The position numbers and the translations under genes were made by a program. The notes under the pieces are model-generated. The model ran no database searches. It was not told the DNA's origin and saw nothing but the letters and a program-made list of their open reading frames with translations. A stretch of 43,559 nucleotides of DNA from a virus, in the IMG/VR virus record IMGVR_UViG_3300024264_001189, positions 1-43,559 of that record, one strand, 5' to 3'. Positions 14,228 to 22,949 of this stretch are shown here, one piece after another (position 1 is the stretch's first letter; the number at the start of each line of letters is the position of its first letter).

Positions 14228-14632
14228 TTATTGATTTATAAATGAACTTGGGTCAATTGTTGCGTGTTCACCGTCGGCAAATTCAGCACCAATTTGTAAG
14301 CCTTCTGGCTTTTCGTCGCTGTATGCTAGAATGCTTTCTAGCTCTACTTTACGGAGTTCAACTTCGCCTTCTGGAGTCTCTAATTTAAGACTTCTAGTCC
14401 ATCGTCCATGCATTATAAGAATCCAATCTCCGACTTCGAAGGGATCCTTGTTACGTGGACCTTTTGAATATACTTTAGCCCAGCGTGGATAGATACCTCT
14501 AGTCTTGCCGTCGTCATTACCGAGTATAATTCCGCTTGCAGTAGTTTGCTCGCCGAAATGCATGTCTGTTACTAATACTTGATCGCCTATGGCACGTGGA
14601 GTACCTTTAATCGAATTTATATTTTGAGACAT
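14228..14632 (-). CDS. GroES-like co-chaperonin (T4 gp31 counterpart)
   Basis: 134 aa. It has the GroES fold pattern: PRAIGDQVLVTD near 13-24, a mobile loop GEQTTASGIILG near 27-38 that would contact GroEL, a WAKVYSKGP strand, and VGDWILIMHGRWTRS near 67-81. A C-terminal extension of about 30 residues is acidic. T4 gp31 replaces GroES so that GroEL can fold the major capsid protein, and this gene is probably the counterpart. AAGGA lies within the end of the upstream gene. With DnaJ and ClpA it makes three host-type proteostasis genes in the window. Confidence 0.85.
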   Translation of the reverse strand: MSQNINSIKGTPRAIGDQVLVTDMHFGEQTTASGIILGNDDGKTRGIYPRWAKVYSKGPRNKDPFEVGDWILIMHGRWTRSLKLETPEGEVELRKVELESILAYSDEKPEGLQIGAEFADGEHATIDPSSFINQ

Positions 14633-14634
14633 TG

Positions 14635-15051
14635 TTAACTATCCTTTTTTGTAAAGTTACCGTCGTCGTCTTCAACCCACTCGTCAAACATTTCTTTTTC
14701 TGTGTCAGACAAATCTGTTGTAGGCTCTGCTGTTGTTTCAACTTTTTGTTGCGCTCTAGTTGTTTTGCGTGTTGACTTTTTAGTAGCAGCTGGAGCAGTT
14801 TGTGTTTCTACAGGTTTTGCTGCTTGTGTAGGCTCTTCAGCAACTGGTTCGGAACCTTTATAATATTCGCGAACAAGATCTTCACGTTTTTTAATGATTT
14901 TGCCACCTGCGCCTAGTTCGTCGCCACGTGCATTTACACGAGCATTACCAACAGCAGGAGTTAATTCGTTCTTTTTTCTAAGCAAGTCCATATCTATTTG
15001 CTTACCTTGGAAGGATTTATAGACCTTCTGTCCTTTTTGTCTTTGTGACAT
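14635..15051 (-). CDS. Conserved marine T4-like phage protein behind a late box
   Basis: 138 aa. The N-terminal half (MSQRQKGQKVYKSFQGKQID, ARGDELGAGGKIIKKREDLV) recalls a protein conserved across marine T4-like phages. The second half is low-complexity Ala/Thr/Pro/Glu with Lys clusters, then an acidic end (EMFDEWVEDDDGNF). It stands behind a GATAAATA box, with AAGGAG seven bases before the ATG, which suggests late expression and perhaps a virion or scaffold role. No enzymatic motif. Confidence 0.7.
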   Translation of the reverse strand: MSQRQKGQKVYKSFQGKQIDMDLLRKKNELTPAVGNARVNARGDELGAGGKIIKKREDLVREYYKGSEPVAEEPTQAAKPVETQTAPAATKKSTRKTTRAQQKVETTAEPTTDLSDTEKEMFDEWVEDDDGNFTKKDS

Positions 15052-15082
15052 ACTTTTTCTCCTTATGGGTTAAATGCGTATA

Positions 15083-15090
15083 TATTTATC
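15083..15090 (-). promoter_or_regulatory. Late promoter box (GATAAATA) overlapping a stop codon
   Basis: GATAAATA on the minus strand, sharing its TAA with the stop of the DnaE-like gene. The transcript would start near 15077, about 26 bases before the ATG at 15051, leaving room for the AAGGAG site. This would drive the 14635-15051 gene and the co-chaperonin late. Confidence 0.65.
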
Positions 15091-15616
15091 GTAAGAACTC
15101 ACGCCAATCCAGGTCATATTGGATTGAATTAATCTTGTGTACACCTATCAAATACAGTACATATGATGCTACTGAACTACCTCTACCTACACCCCATACA
15201 ATGTTGTTCTCACGCATAAAGTCTACTAGATAGATCATATAGCGTAATAGATTGTGCATATCACGTTCGCCATATGCTTCCATTTCTTCCCATATACGAT
15301 CTTGTACATATTTTTCGCATGGTATTTCTGCTTTGCCTAGTACATATTCATATACATTAATGTCTTTGTATTTGTCTGGCATAAACCATTCTGATTGTAA
15401 TGCACCGTCAAATGTCTTTTGGTCTACATCTAGTGGAATATATTTTGTAAGTTCGGGGTGATATTGTTCACGCATTGCTGCATTAAACTTTTCAATATCA
15501 TCTGAAGGATCACACAACACCACGTGACATTTGTCAACATGACCTGAATAGATCATATCAACTAAGTCTTTATTTGTAAACCGTGGGATACCGAGTTCGT
15601 CTGTTTTCATTAGCAT
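15086..15616 (-). CDS. Truncated DnaE (DNA polymerase III alpha)-like protein
   Basis: 176 aa. Residues about 122-176 match the start of the bacterial replicase palm: a helix LLRYMIYLVDFMRENNIVWG, then GVGRGSSVASYV (142-153), then a HKINSIQYDLDWREFLR segment equivalent to the DnaE stretch that leads to the catalytic PDFDVDF motif. The protein stops right there, so the catalytic aspartates, fingers, thumb and clamp-binding parts are absent. The first 120 residues have no clear family (about 30-60 could be a small alpha/beta domain). T4-like phages replicate with a family B polymerase, so this cannot be the replicase. Similar short annotations exist in marine T4-like phages as I recall. No good Shine-Dalgarno; ATG at 15616 or 15610. 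Confidence 0.75.
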   Translation of the reverse strand: MLMKTDELGIPRFTNKDLVDMIYSGHVDKCHVVLCDPSDDIEKFNAAMREQYHPELTKYIPLDVDQKTFDGALQSEWFMPDKYKDINVYEYVLGKAEIPCEKYVQDRIWEEMEAYGERDMHNLLRYMIYLVDFMRENNIVWGVGRGSSVASYVLYLIGVHKINSIQYDLDWREFLR

Positions 15617-15625
15617 ACATGTATT

Positions 15626-15859
15626 TTAACTGATATTAATCAGATTGTCAAGAGAATTATCACCATTTTCTTGACTTCGTTGCATAGATTTTGCTCTACG
15701 CACAAGTGCTTCTTCTTTAAACATTTCTAGCACAGTAGATATTTGAACTCTTAAGTCAGTATTTTGTGTCATCCAGTACTTTCGACCTAACTCAATTATT
15801 TTGTCTTCTACTTCGCTGTCGGTTAAATCCGAAACGTTATTTACTAGGTGATTAAACAT
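15626..15859 (-). CDS. Small conserved helical phage protein
   Basis: 77 aa, almost all helical, starting MFNHLVNNVSDLTDSEVEDK and ending NGDNSLDNLINIS. Both ends recall a protein conserved in marine T4-like phages. The pattern of a charged amphipathic helix (IIELGRKYWM, LEMFKEEALVRRAKSMQ) suggests a small helix bundle or a binding partner of a larger complex. The ATG shares one base with the upstream stop. The function is unknown. Confidence 0.7.
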   Translation of the reverse strand: MFNHLVNNVSDLTDSEVEDKIIELGRKYWMTQNTDLRVQISTVLEMFKEEALVRRAKSMQRSQENGDNSLDNLINIS

Positions 15860-16452
15860 TATGCTGGTACGTCATATACACCTTTGTAATCTGCAAAAAT
15901 AGTATCGCCGCCGTCATGTGTCCAAAATTCTAAAATAGTTGGATAATCATCACTTGCACTAGTTGCAATTACTTGTGTTTGAGAACTTCCTGCTGCCCAA
16001 GTATCAACATTACTTCTAAATACAGCATTTCCTTCACCTTGGAATGTAACATTTCTTGTAGAACCATCGTCACTTGTAAATTCTACAGTCATCTTTGCAA
16101 GTCTTCCAGCCGCCGGCCAGTCAGCAAGTGTTAATGTAAAGTCTTGGGTTGCTTCAAATTGTTGATAATGCCCGTTTAAAAAACTAATATTTTGAGCACC
16201 ATTTACAGTACCAATTGGAATAAATGCTAGTGTAATATGATCGAGCTCTGCATCAATAATTTTATTACCAGCATGATTGTTATCTGTATCTTTTCTCGAT
16301 ACATTAGTTTGTAAATCTTCAGTTTCAGTTTTAGCCGCTGCTAAACTGCTTTTGATAACAGTAAAGTTATCGCGAAATCCTTGGCTATCATTATCGATAC
16401 CTGCTACCGGATATTCCCCATCAATTGTTTCGTGTATTATGTTACTGGCCAT
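15859..16452 (-). CDS. Probable virion-associated structural protein
   Basis: 197 aa. The N-terminus (ETIDGEYPVAGIDNDSQGFR, then DNFTVIKSSLAAA) has the short helix motif seen at the start of many marine T4-like fibre and virion proteins. The rest is beta-rich with a YQQFEATQDFTLTLADWP segment and a C-terminal TILEFWTHDGGDTIFADY. It lies directly behind an AATAAATA late box, with GAGGAAA upstream of the ATG. I infer a small fibre or appendage component. No enzyme motif. Confidence 0.7.
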   Translation of the reverse strand: MASNIIHETIDGEYPVAGIDNDSQGFRDNFTVIKSSLAAAKTETEDLQTNVSRKDTDNNHAGNKIIDAELDHITLAFIPIGTVNGAQNISFLNGHYQQFEATQDFTLTLADWPAAGRLAKMTVEFTSDDGSTRNVTFQGEGNAVFRSNVDTWAAGSSQTQVIATSASDDYPTILEFWTHDGGDTIFADYKGVYDVPA

Positions 16453-16471
16453 GTTATTTCCTCTGCTATAC

Positions 16472-16479
16472 TATTTATT
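16472..16479 (-). promoter_or_regulatory. Late promoter box (AATAAATA)
   Basis: AATAAATA on the minus strand in the 31-base gap between the 1115-residue gene and the 15859-16452 gene. It is 19 bases before the ATG, giving a leader of about 14 bases that holds GAGGAAA. It would boost late transcription of the small structural genes downstream. Confidence 0.65.
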
Positions 16480-16483
16480 CTTC

Positions 16484-19400
16484 TTATGCATTATATCTGT
16501 AATTTGCGAATACAATGTATCTTTCATCAGATACACCTATTGCGCTATCAAGTACATATCTATCTATTTCAAAGTCTATTCTTTTTGGGTCGAATAAGCC
16601 TTGTTTTAGTGCATTTTCAACATTCAAATACACTTGTCTACTTTGTCCTGGCTTACAATATGCTAAAGGAATAGCCGGAACATAATCTAATTCTTTTATA
16701 CTGTTACCCTGACCAGTACGCATCCATAATGGCAAATAGTCTCTATTTGCTGCTCCAATAGATTCTAAACTATCACGCATATTTGTTAAATTTGAAATAT
16801 GGTGTAGTATTTCGTTTGACTCGCTAATAACAATACCGTCATTATCTGATTTAACAAGGTTGCGAGATTCTCTTCTACGTCTAGAAGGTTCTGAATCTGT
16901 TAGGTTGATATCAACATTAACTTCATCACCATTTCTTGTAGATATGTCTATATCGTTATTGTCAATAACTTGTAGTTGACTACCGTTTCGTGTAGTTACA
17001 TCTAATATATTTGGTGCTTCTAGCTGTACTTTGGGATCTTGGAATCTACCGTCAACGTCAATACTAGGAACACCTGTGTTTATTTCACTAGCATCGTCTT
17101 GAAATTCGTAAGATACTGAATCAGCAGTAAATGTTGGATCTAGTCCTCCTGTAAATGTTTTAGAAACCTTACCGTTTTTATCTTTTGGATCTACTATTTC
17201 TAAATATACAATTTCATATACTACATCGTTCGTGCCTGGAGTTTTTGCTACGGCTGTTTTTACTTTGCCGATGTTTAATCGTCTACGCTTGTGCCACTTT
17301 GCTGACTTTGCTACGTATTCGTCTATTTGTTTTGTTTCAACACCAGCATATGCTAACATTTTTATTTTTTGTTGAATGCCAAAGTTTGGATCATTTGGTC
17401 TATATACTGATTCAGGTGGAAATATGTTAGGATCGTTTACAAATAATTTAAATTCGTTTCTTATATTAGGTTCAATTAACGGTTGAATGTATAAGTTACT
17501 ATACAGTTTGTCATCAGTGTCTACGACATCTATATAAAACTCTTGTTCAATAGCACTGTATCCAAATCTATCTTGGGCTTTAACTGTAAATTTAGCACGT
17601 CGATCAACTGTAGTGGTATTTGTATCTAATTGTAAAGCACCACTATCAAATATAGTTAAACCTAAATTACCAGCTTCTCCGTATTGTGTAGCCTTGCCTA
17701 TAATTTCTCCAGCATATGTTAACCGAAGTCCGTTTGGCAACTTTCCTGAAGTAACTGAATACAACAATCTACTATCAGGAACTGTTGAAGTAGCTTTAAT
17801 GCATAACGTACTTAAAAGATTTGACTTTAATTGTCCAAGATTAGCAGGAGATACCCATTCAATAGTACTATCAATCTCACCAATTAAATTTACAGTAAAT
17901 GTTTTTGTTATAAACGGATTAGTTATGTCTTGATTACTGTTTGTAAGAATGCTTTTTTCAAAAAAGTCATCTTCAAGTAACGCTATTCCAATTCTTTGGT
18001 CTACTGCAAACGTTCGACCTAATGCTAGTGGTACATCTAGTACTACAAAATCATTATTTGTATCTACTAATTTATATACTAATTCACTTCCGCCTGCATC
18101 TAATGTGTTGTCTTGAAAGAATATTTTCTTTATTCTTGCTTCGAATGTTTTAGCTGTTGCAGGTGCAATAAATTCAATTTTATTTCTGTCAGCGTGTAAT
18201 ACAGTTACTGGTAAGTCCTTACTTTCAAAAATTCTAGTAATTTGTTGTGCTAATGTTTCAATTTGTATTTGTGGAACATCTGCTGCTGTTAAATTTACTC
18301 CGATATTGAAGTTACTACTAGTAATTTTCCAATGCACATATGGATAAATGTTTTTTACATTATATACTTCGTTGTTGCTATAACGTAAATCTTGATCAAT
18401 AAATTTTGTCTTGGTATACTGTGATGTACTTTTAACATAAAATCCTCTTGCTTCAGATATACTGCTTTTAGAAGCAATTAATTCTGCTTGGTAAAGCAAA
18501 GGTGTTGTTAAAGTAATTAAATCGTAATCTTCGTCGCTACCATCTACACTTTCGATTATATATTTTTGTCCAAATAGTTCAATCTCTTGGTTTCGTAAAT
18601 CATTTAAATCGTCAATACCATCATTTAATTGTATTCCGTCTTGTACGTTTCTTGGCAATTTATAAACTTTAAAAGATCTATTACCTGCTAATGTATCTTC
18701 ATAGATAGTTGCAGTAATAAATGCAAAGTCTAAGTCTGATGTAAAGCGTGTTGCTCTCACAGTAAATTTATATTCTGTTGTAACCGCAGGCATGTACGGA
18801 ACATATCCTGTAATTTCGCCCGAAAGTTGATCTAAGGTACATCCTGTCGGTAAGTTACTAGCTGTATTATCGTCATTAAAGTCTTCTAAACTATAAAGTA
18901 TAGAACCAGTAAGTGTATTAGTATCTAATACATCTAAGTATAATGTAATATTATTATCTGCACGTTTAAACCCTAAGTTGCCCGGAGTTAAGAATTTCGG
19001 TGTTCTTACATGTGTGTTGTCTGCTTTAAATATACCATTGCCGACTTTCATTATACTATTATCAGATCTTAAATAGTCATCACCTACAACATATATTTGA
19101 AATACTCTTGTTGGAACCGGTTCAGTAACACCGTCACTTACTGAAACTTTAAATTGATAATACCTGTTAAGTTTTTTAGGTGATTGTGATTCAGTTGCAA
19201 AGTCGAATGTAGTATTATCATAAAAATAACTATCAAACCCATTATCACTTCTTATTGAAAAATCTGAAGGGTAAGCATCAAACGGAGATGTATCCCAGCC
19301 ACCTGATTCTGCACGTTTATCAAGTGCTAGTAGCGGCTCAACTACACCTACAATTCTTCCATCGCTTGTTAATTCTAATCCTGGCGGAAGAGTGCCATCA

Positions 19401-19831
19401 CCTGATGAAATATAAAAAGTTAGTTGCTCACCAGTACTAATGTCTGGATCAATTGCTAATAGTTGATAGTCAATAATTTCACTATCTAGTACAAATAAAT
19501 TTTCTGTATCACTAACACTAATTAATCCTTCGTTAGTTAACCAAACAGGTTCGTCAGGTCCTGTAACATTTACTATGAATGTTCGATCTTCGATTTGATT
19601 GTCTAATGTTGCTCTTAATACAAATCTATACTTTGTATCTAATTTTACTTCAGTTGGTGTACCTAGTAATTCGTTATTATCTAATCTCATACCTCTAGGT
19701 AATTTGCCTGAAATAAGTTCTACAGTTGCATTAGAATTTATAGGTAAAGGTAAGTCACCGGGTTCTTGTCTTATTCTTTCAACAAGTGTACCTAGAGTAT
19801 AGTTATTCGCAACAGTCCAAATATTTGCCAT
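16484..19831 (-). CDS. Giant virion protein with putative Ig-like (He_PIG-type) repeats
   Basis: 1115 aa from the ATG at 19831, which has AAGGA six bases upstream; a TTG at 19837 is less likely. At least four segments carry the He_PIG-type signature LPxGxxL...GxIxG: near 44 (LPRGMRL), 148 (LPPGLEL), 327 (LPTGCTL) and 698 (LPNGLRL). Each is followed by a strand ending in FxVxA or similar. These folds are immunoglobulin-like and are common in phage tails and adhesins. The C-terminal 350 residues (IQPLIEPNIRNEFKLFVNDP, WHKRRRLNIGKVKTAV) look like a conserved non-repeat domain. A fibre, baseplate or decoration role is likely. No signal peptide. Confidence 0.78.
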   Translation of the reverse strand: MANIWTVANNYTLGTLVERIRQEPGDLPLPINSNATVELISGKLPRGMRLDNNELLGTPTEVKLDTKYRFVLRATLDNQIEDRTFIVNVTGPDEPVWLTNEGLISVSDTENLFVLDSEIIDYQLLAIDPDISTGEQLTFYISSGDGTLPPGLELTSDGRIVGVVEPLLALDKRAESGGWDTSPFDAYPSDFSIRSDNGFDSYFYDNTTFDFATESQSPKKLNRYYQFKVSVSDGVTEPVPTRVFQIYVVGDDYLRSDNSIMKVGNGIFKADNTHVRTPKFLTPGNLGFKRADNNITLYLDVLDTNTLTGSILYSLEDFNDDNTASNLPTGCTLDQLSGEITGYVPYMPAVTTEYKFTVRATRFTSDLDFAFITATIYEDTLAGNRSFKVYKLPRNVQDGIQLNDGIDDLNDLRNQEIELFGQKYIIESVDGSDEDYDLITLTTPLLYQAELIASKSSISEARGFYVKSTSQYTKTKFIDQDLRYSNNEVYNVKNIYPYVHWKITSSNFNIGVNLTAADVPQIQIETLAQQITRIFESKDLPVTVLHADRNKIEFIAPATAKTFEARIKKIFFQDNTLDAGGSELVYKLVDTNNDFVVLDVPLALGRTFAVDQRIGIALLEDDFFEKSILTNSNQDITNPFITKTFTVNLIGEIDSTIEWVSPANLGQLKSNLLSTLCIKATSTVPDSRLLYSVTSGKLPNGLRLTYAGEIIGKATQYGEAGNLGLTIFDSGALQLDTNTTTVDRRAKFTVKAQDRFGYSAIEQEFYIDVVDTDDKLYSNLYIQPLIEPNIRNEFKLFVNDPNIFPPESVYRPNDPNFGIQQKIKMLAYAGVETKQIDEYVAKSAKWHKRRRLNIGKVKTAVAKTPGTNDVVYEIVYLEIVDPKDKNGKVSKTFTGGLDPTFTADSVSYEFQDDASEINTGVPSIDVDGRFQDPKVQLEAPNILDVTTRNGSQLQVIDNNDIDISTRNGDEVNVDINLTDSEPSRRRRESRNLVKSDNDGIVISESNEILHHISNLTNMRDSLESIGAANRDYLPLWMRTGQGNSIKELDYVPAIPLAYCKPGQSRQVYLNVENALKQGLFDPKRIDFEIDRYVLDSAIGVSDERYIVFANYRYNA

Positions 19832-19846
19832 TAGCAATCCTTATTT

Positions 19847-20542
19847 TTAAGCAATAGTGCCTATATCTATATTTGCAGAGTCAGGCGCTGTAAGAGTACC
19901 CATGTCTACATCAACATTTACTTTGATATAGTCTATAAAGTTTGTAGTGTTTACTATATTTGTTACTTCCCCAAAATCAAAATCATTAACTATGTTTCCT
20001 AAAGTACGTATGTCAATACCGTGAACTAATGATTGTACATTTGTTGCAACTATTGAATTAACATTTTGTATACTATTACCATTAGCTTGTAAATCAGCTG
20101 ACAAAGTAGGATTAGCATCTGCAATTACACCAAGTCCGGTATAGTCAATTGTAACACTATTATCTTGAGATCTTGCAGTTGTAGTAATACCAGCGCCGCC
20201 TCTAATTGTAAACACTTGTCCTTGTGGATGTGTGTATGCACCTGTGTTGCCCGCAACGTTTAAGTCTGCTATAGACGTGTCTAGTGACAATGTAAGGCTA
20301 GTTTCGTTATTAACAATAGTTAAACCATTTGAACCGTTTATAGATTTAAATTCTAAGTTATAGCCGTCTCTTCTGCGAAACACTTGTCCTATACCGCTAC
20401 CCACGTTTAAACCTTCGGTTTTGTCGTCTATTCTAATGTCAAGTTCTTCCAAGTTTCTGTTTACTTTAGAAAACGCTTCTCTTAGATCATCTCCAGTTCC
20501 GTCGTTTGCAATTCTGCCAATATTAATAAGTTCAATAGCCAT
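19847..20542 (-). CDS. Short fibre-like structural protein
   Basis: 231 aa from the ATG at 20542, with AAGGAA seven bases upstream. An in-frame start at 20761 would cross the divergent promoter and the other gene. The N-terminus IGRIANDGTGDDLREAFSKV is a motif found at the start of many marine T4-like tail and fibre proteins. The body is beta-rich and repetitive (TIRGGAGITTTARSQDNSVT, LQANGNSIQNVNSIVA), as in trimeric fibres. A CATAAATA late box stands upstream. It runs away from the inverted gene on its right. Confidence 0.75.
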   Translation of the reverse strand: MAIELINIGRIANDGTGDDLREAFSKVNRNLEELDIRIDDKTEGLNVGSGIGQVFRRRDGYNLEFKSINGSNGLTIVNNETSLTLSLDTSIADLNVAGNTGAYTHPQGQVFTIRGGAGITTTARSQDNSVTIDYTGLGVIADANPTLSADLQANGNSIQNVNSIVATNVQSLVHGIDIRTLGNIVNDFDFGEVTNIVNTTNFIDYIKVNVDVDMGTLTAPDSANIDIGTIA

Positions 20543-20565
20543 AATGAGATTCCTTTGTGTAGTAG

Positions 20566-20573
20566 TATTTATG
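20566..20573 (-). promoter_or_regulatory. Late promoter box (CATAAATA), leftward
   Basis: CATAAATA on the minus strand, 23 bases before the ATG at 20542. It ends three bases from a second late box facing the other way. The leader would be about 18 bases with the AAGGAA site. Confidence 0.7.
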
Positions 20574-20576
20574 CAA

Positions 20577-20584
20577 GATAAATA
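20577..20584 (+). promoter_or_regulatory. Late promoter box (GATAAATA), rightward
   Basis: GATAAATA on the plus strand, 19 bases before the ATG at 20604. The transcript would begin near 20590 and carry the GAGGAG ribosome-binding site (20592-20597). It is back-to-back with the leftward box, so one polymerase bound here would block the other. Confidence 0.72.
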
Positions 20585-20603
20585 TGTATACGAGGAGTAT
20601 ATT

Positions 20604-22949
20604 ATGCCAAGACCATCTTTTAATAACGTAGGATTACGGAGAGACCTAAATCTTTCTGATTTACCTAACGCACCATCAGCACTTGACAATCTTTTGAATA
20701 ACTTAGTAACATCCGATGATGGTAAAACATTTGACGGAAATGATTTAAACACAGCTATCAAAGGTATTTCTAATTCAAGCGCAACAAACGAATCTATATC
20801 TAAACTAAGAGGTGTTGCAGTAAAAAATACTATTTTAGAAGATAACGAACTTGTAGATAGATTAGCAACTCCGTTAATTACAATAAAAAATCAAGTCGAT
20901 ACTATATTAGCTACAACTAATGATCCACCATTCTTTAACGGCGGTGACGGCCTATTTGCTGATTTTTATGAACCTACTGAAATATTAGAACAAACAGCTA
21001 TGACTATTAATACTGATGGTGATAGTATTATCAATGGTTCAGCATCAGCTAGGAAAAAGTTTTGGACTAATGGTCTTTTTGAATTTAGTAATAAATTAGA
21101 TGACACTCTAGGCGGCGCAAACGGTGTTGTACAATGGGAAGGGTTTTATATTCCAGACGCCAGCGGCCCAACAACATTTGCATTCAACACTACTGGCTTA
21201 TTAATATTTGAGTTTGAAAATGAAGACGGCGATTTAGAAATAAAGCGTAATGTATACGAGATCGAAAGAGATGTTTTTGTTGATAATAATGATGGCCTTG
21301 CAACACAAACAATTACAACTACTGCACAACAGGCAAGAACTGTAGCAATTGGTGACGAATTAACAGAAATTGTACGACCAGGTCAATCTAATATTGTTTA
21401 CAATCCAGGCGAAGGCCCAATTGTTACATCAATAGGTTTGAATAGTGGTATTATAACAGTAGATATTGATGTTGAATCACAATACGGCTACCAAATGAAA
21501 TTTAGTGTTGCATCTAAAATAGGTGTAGATGAATTTCGAGTTACTCATGTGGAATCAAATTTACAAAGATATATTCCTTATAAACTTAGAATAACATTTT
21601 GGTTTCCTGGAGAAGATGTTGAATATTTCAACAAGGTATTAGACGCTAACTTAGTTACTACACTTCGTACTGATGGTAATTGGCCTTATTGGTATTTGTA
21701 TAGTGAAGTTGCTGACGTTGCAGTTGATGACAGTTTTAAAGGGTTTTATGATAAACGGCTAAAATTAGGCGGCGGAACTATAGGTCCTGAAGAGGTACTT
21801 ATTCCAAGCCAATATAATAAATTTCAAAGTATAAAACCTTTAACATTAAAATACGATCCTCCGTTAACATACGCTGATGCATTAAAAGCATCTTATACAT
21901 ATACAGTAAATGAATTTTCAAATGTAATCGGTGTAACGTCAACAAGCCCGTATACTGATTTCTTAGAAATTGGCAATAAAATTATTGCAGACGAAATACC
22001 TGCAGATTCTGAAATAACAGATATTAGTACTAATAACCTTGTTATCTTTAATAACACATCAATTGCTGACGGAGCAGTTACTATAGACTTTATAGATCAT
22101 AGAGGATTTATAGGAGTAGAATTTGCTACTAGTGCTAATAATACTGTTACAGTAAATAATACATCAGGACTAAAAGTTGGAACTATTATAGTTACTGACG
22201 GTATGCCTAATGCAGGGACTTATTGTAGAATTGTTGAAATTACAACAAACAGGCAATTTGTTACTAATAGACCTTTAAATATATCTTCAAGTCAGCGTAT
22301 ATATTTGTATACTGATCGTGGATTAAACAACAATGCGTACAATAAATTTTGTACTGGAGTTATTGGTACTGAAGTAGCAGTAAGTGCAAACCCGGGTGCT
22401 ACTAGTATAGAAGTTGTGTCAACAGATGGTGTAGCAGTTAATATGGTTATAATGAGTAGCCCTTATCTACCAACTTTAGATGCAAATAATCTTCTAACTA
22501 CTAGAACAAAAGTTACAAATGTTGATACTGTAAATAGGATTGTTTCTTTTGATAGAGCAATACAAGGTACAGATCAAATGGTTGTAGGTACTACAGTAGT
22601 ATTTGCTCCTTCTAACACTACACAAGATAGAGAGCCATGTGTTATACCATTAAATACTGCTCCTCCTTTTGTAGGTACACTTGACGGGTTAAGAACAACT
22701 GACGGCAACGAAACAGCTGGTGTATTAGATACATACAAAGGTTTGAGAATGACAAATGCTGCGGGTGTGTTAAAAGTTACAAGTTTAGTAGCTCAAGATA
22801 AATCCGACACAGGTTCAGGAAGTATAACTGATTATACTATTGATCCTAATGTAAGCTCTCCTGCATTTGATAGAAGGATTCGTGTTAAGTGTGCTGGTGT
22901 GAATTTTGATTTATTAGCAACTACTGATAATACAACTAATATAGTTTAA
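20604..22949 (+). CDS. Large structural protein on the inverted strand, PA14-like domain
   Basis: 781 aa from the ATG at 20604 with GAGGAG six bases upstream; the frame is open further left, but a longer start would run into the divergent gene. The N-terminus (PRPSFNNVGLRRDLNLSDLP) resembles virion proteins of marine T4-like phages. Residues about 105-205 resemble a PA14-type beta barrel: GLFADFYEP, then VVQWEGFYIPDASGPTTFAF and LIFEFENEDGD, which in other proteins binds sugars. The last 60 residues (AAGVLKVTSL ... IRVKCAGVNFDLLA) resemble the C-terminus of the convergent 345-residue protein. It is the only rightward gene in the structural block. A receptor-binding role is inference. Confidence 0.75.
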   Translation: MPRPSFNNVGLRRDLNLSDLPNAPSALDNLLNNLVTSDDGKTFDGNDLNTAIKGISNSSATNESISKLRGVAVKNTILEDNELVDRLATPLITIKNQVDTILATTNDPPFFNGGDGLFADFYEPTEILEQTAMTINTDGDSIINGSASARKKFWTNGLFEFSNKLDDTLGGANGVVQWEGFYIPDASGPTTFAFNTTGLLIFEFENEDGDLEIKRNVYEIERDVFVDNNDGLATQTITTTAQQARTVAIGDELTEIVRPGQSNIVYNPGEGPIVTSIGLNSGIITVDIDVESQYGYQMKFSVASKIGVDEFRVTHVESNLQRYIPYKLRITFWFPGEDVEYFNKVLDANLVTTLRTDGNWPYWYLYSEVADVAVDDSFKGFYDKRLKLGGGTIGPEEVLIPSQYNKFQSIKPLTLKYDPPLTYADALKASYTYTVNEFSNVIGVTSTSPYTDFLEIGNKIIADEIPADSEITDISTNNLVIFNNTSIADGAVTIDFIDHRGFIGVEFATSANNTVTVNNTSGLKVGTIIVTDGMPNAGTYCRIVEITTNRQFVTNRPLNISSSQRIYLYTDRGLNNNAYNKFCTGVIGTEVAVSANPGATSIEVVSTDGVAVNMVIMSSPYLPTLDANNLLTTRTKVTNVDTVNRIVSFDRAIQGTDQMVVGTTVVFAPSNTTQDREPCVIPLNTAPPFVGTLDGLRTTDGNETAGVLDTYKGLRMTNAAGVLKVTSLVAQDKSDTGSGSITDYTIDPNVSSPAFDRRIRVKCAGVNFDLLATTDNTTNIV

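Noticed and set aside
20421-20603. 61-residue N-terminal extension of the rightward 781-residue protein
   Set aside because: It would run through both late promoters and the coding start of the leftward gene. The ATG at 20604 has a strong GAGGAG at the right distance.
20543-20761. 73-residue extension of the 231-residue leftward protein
   Set aside because: It would overlap the divergent gene and promoters, and the fibre-type N-terminus starts cleanly at 20542 behind AAGGAA.
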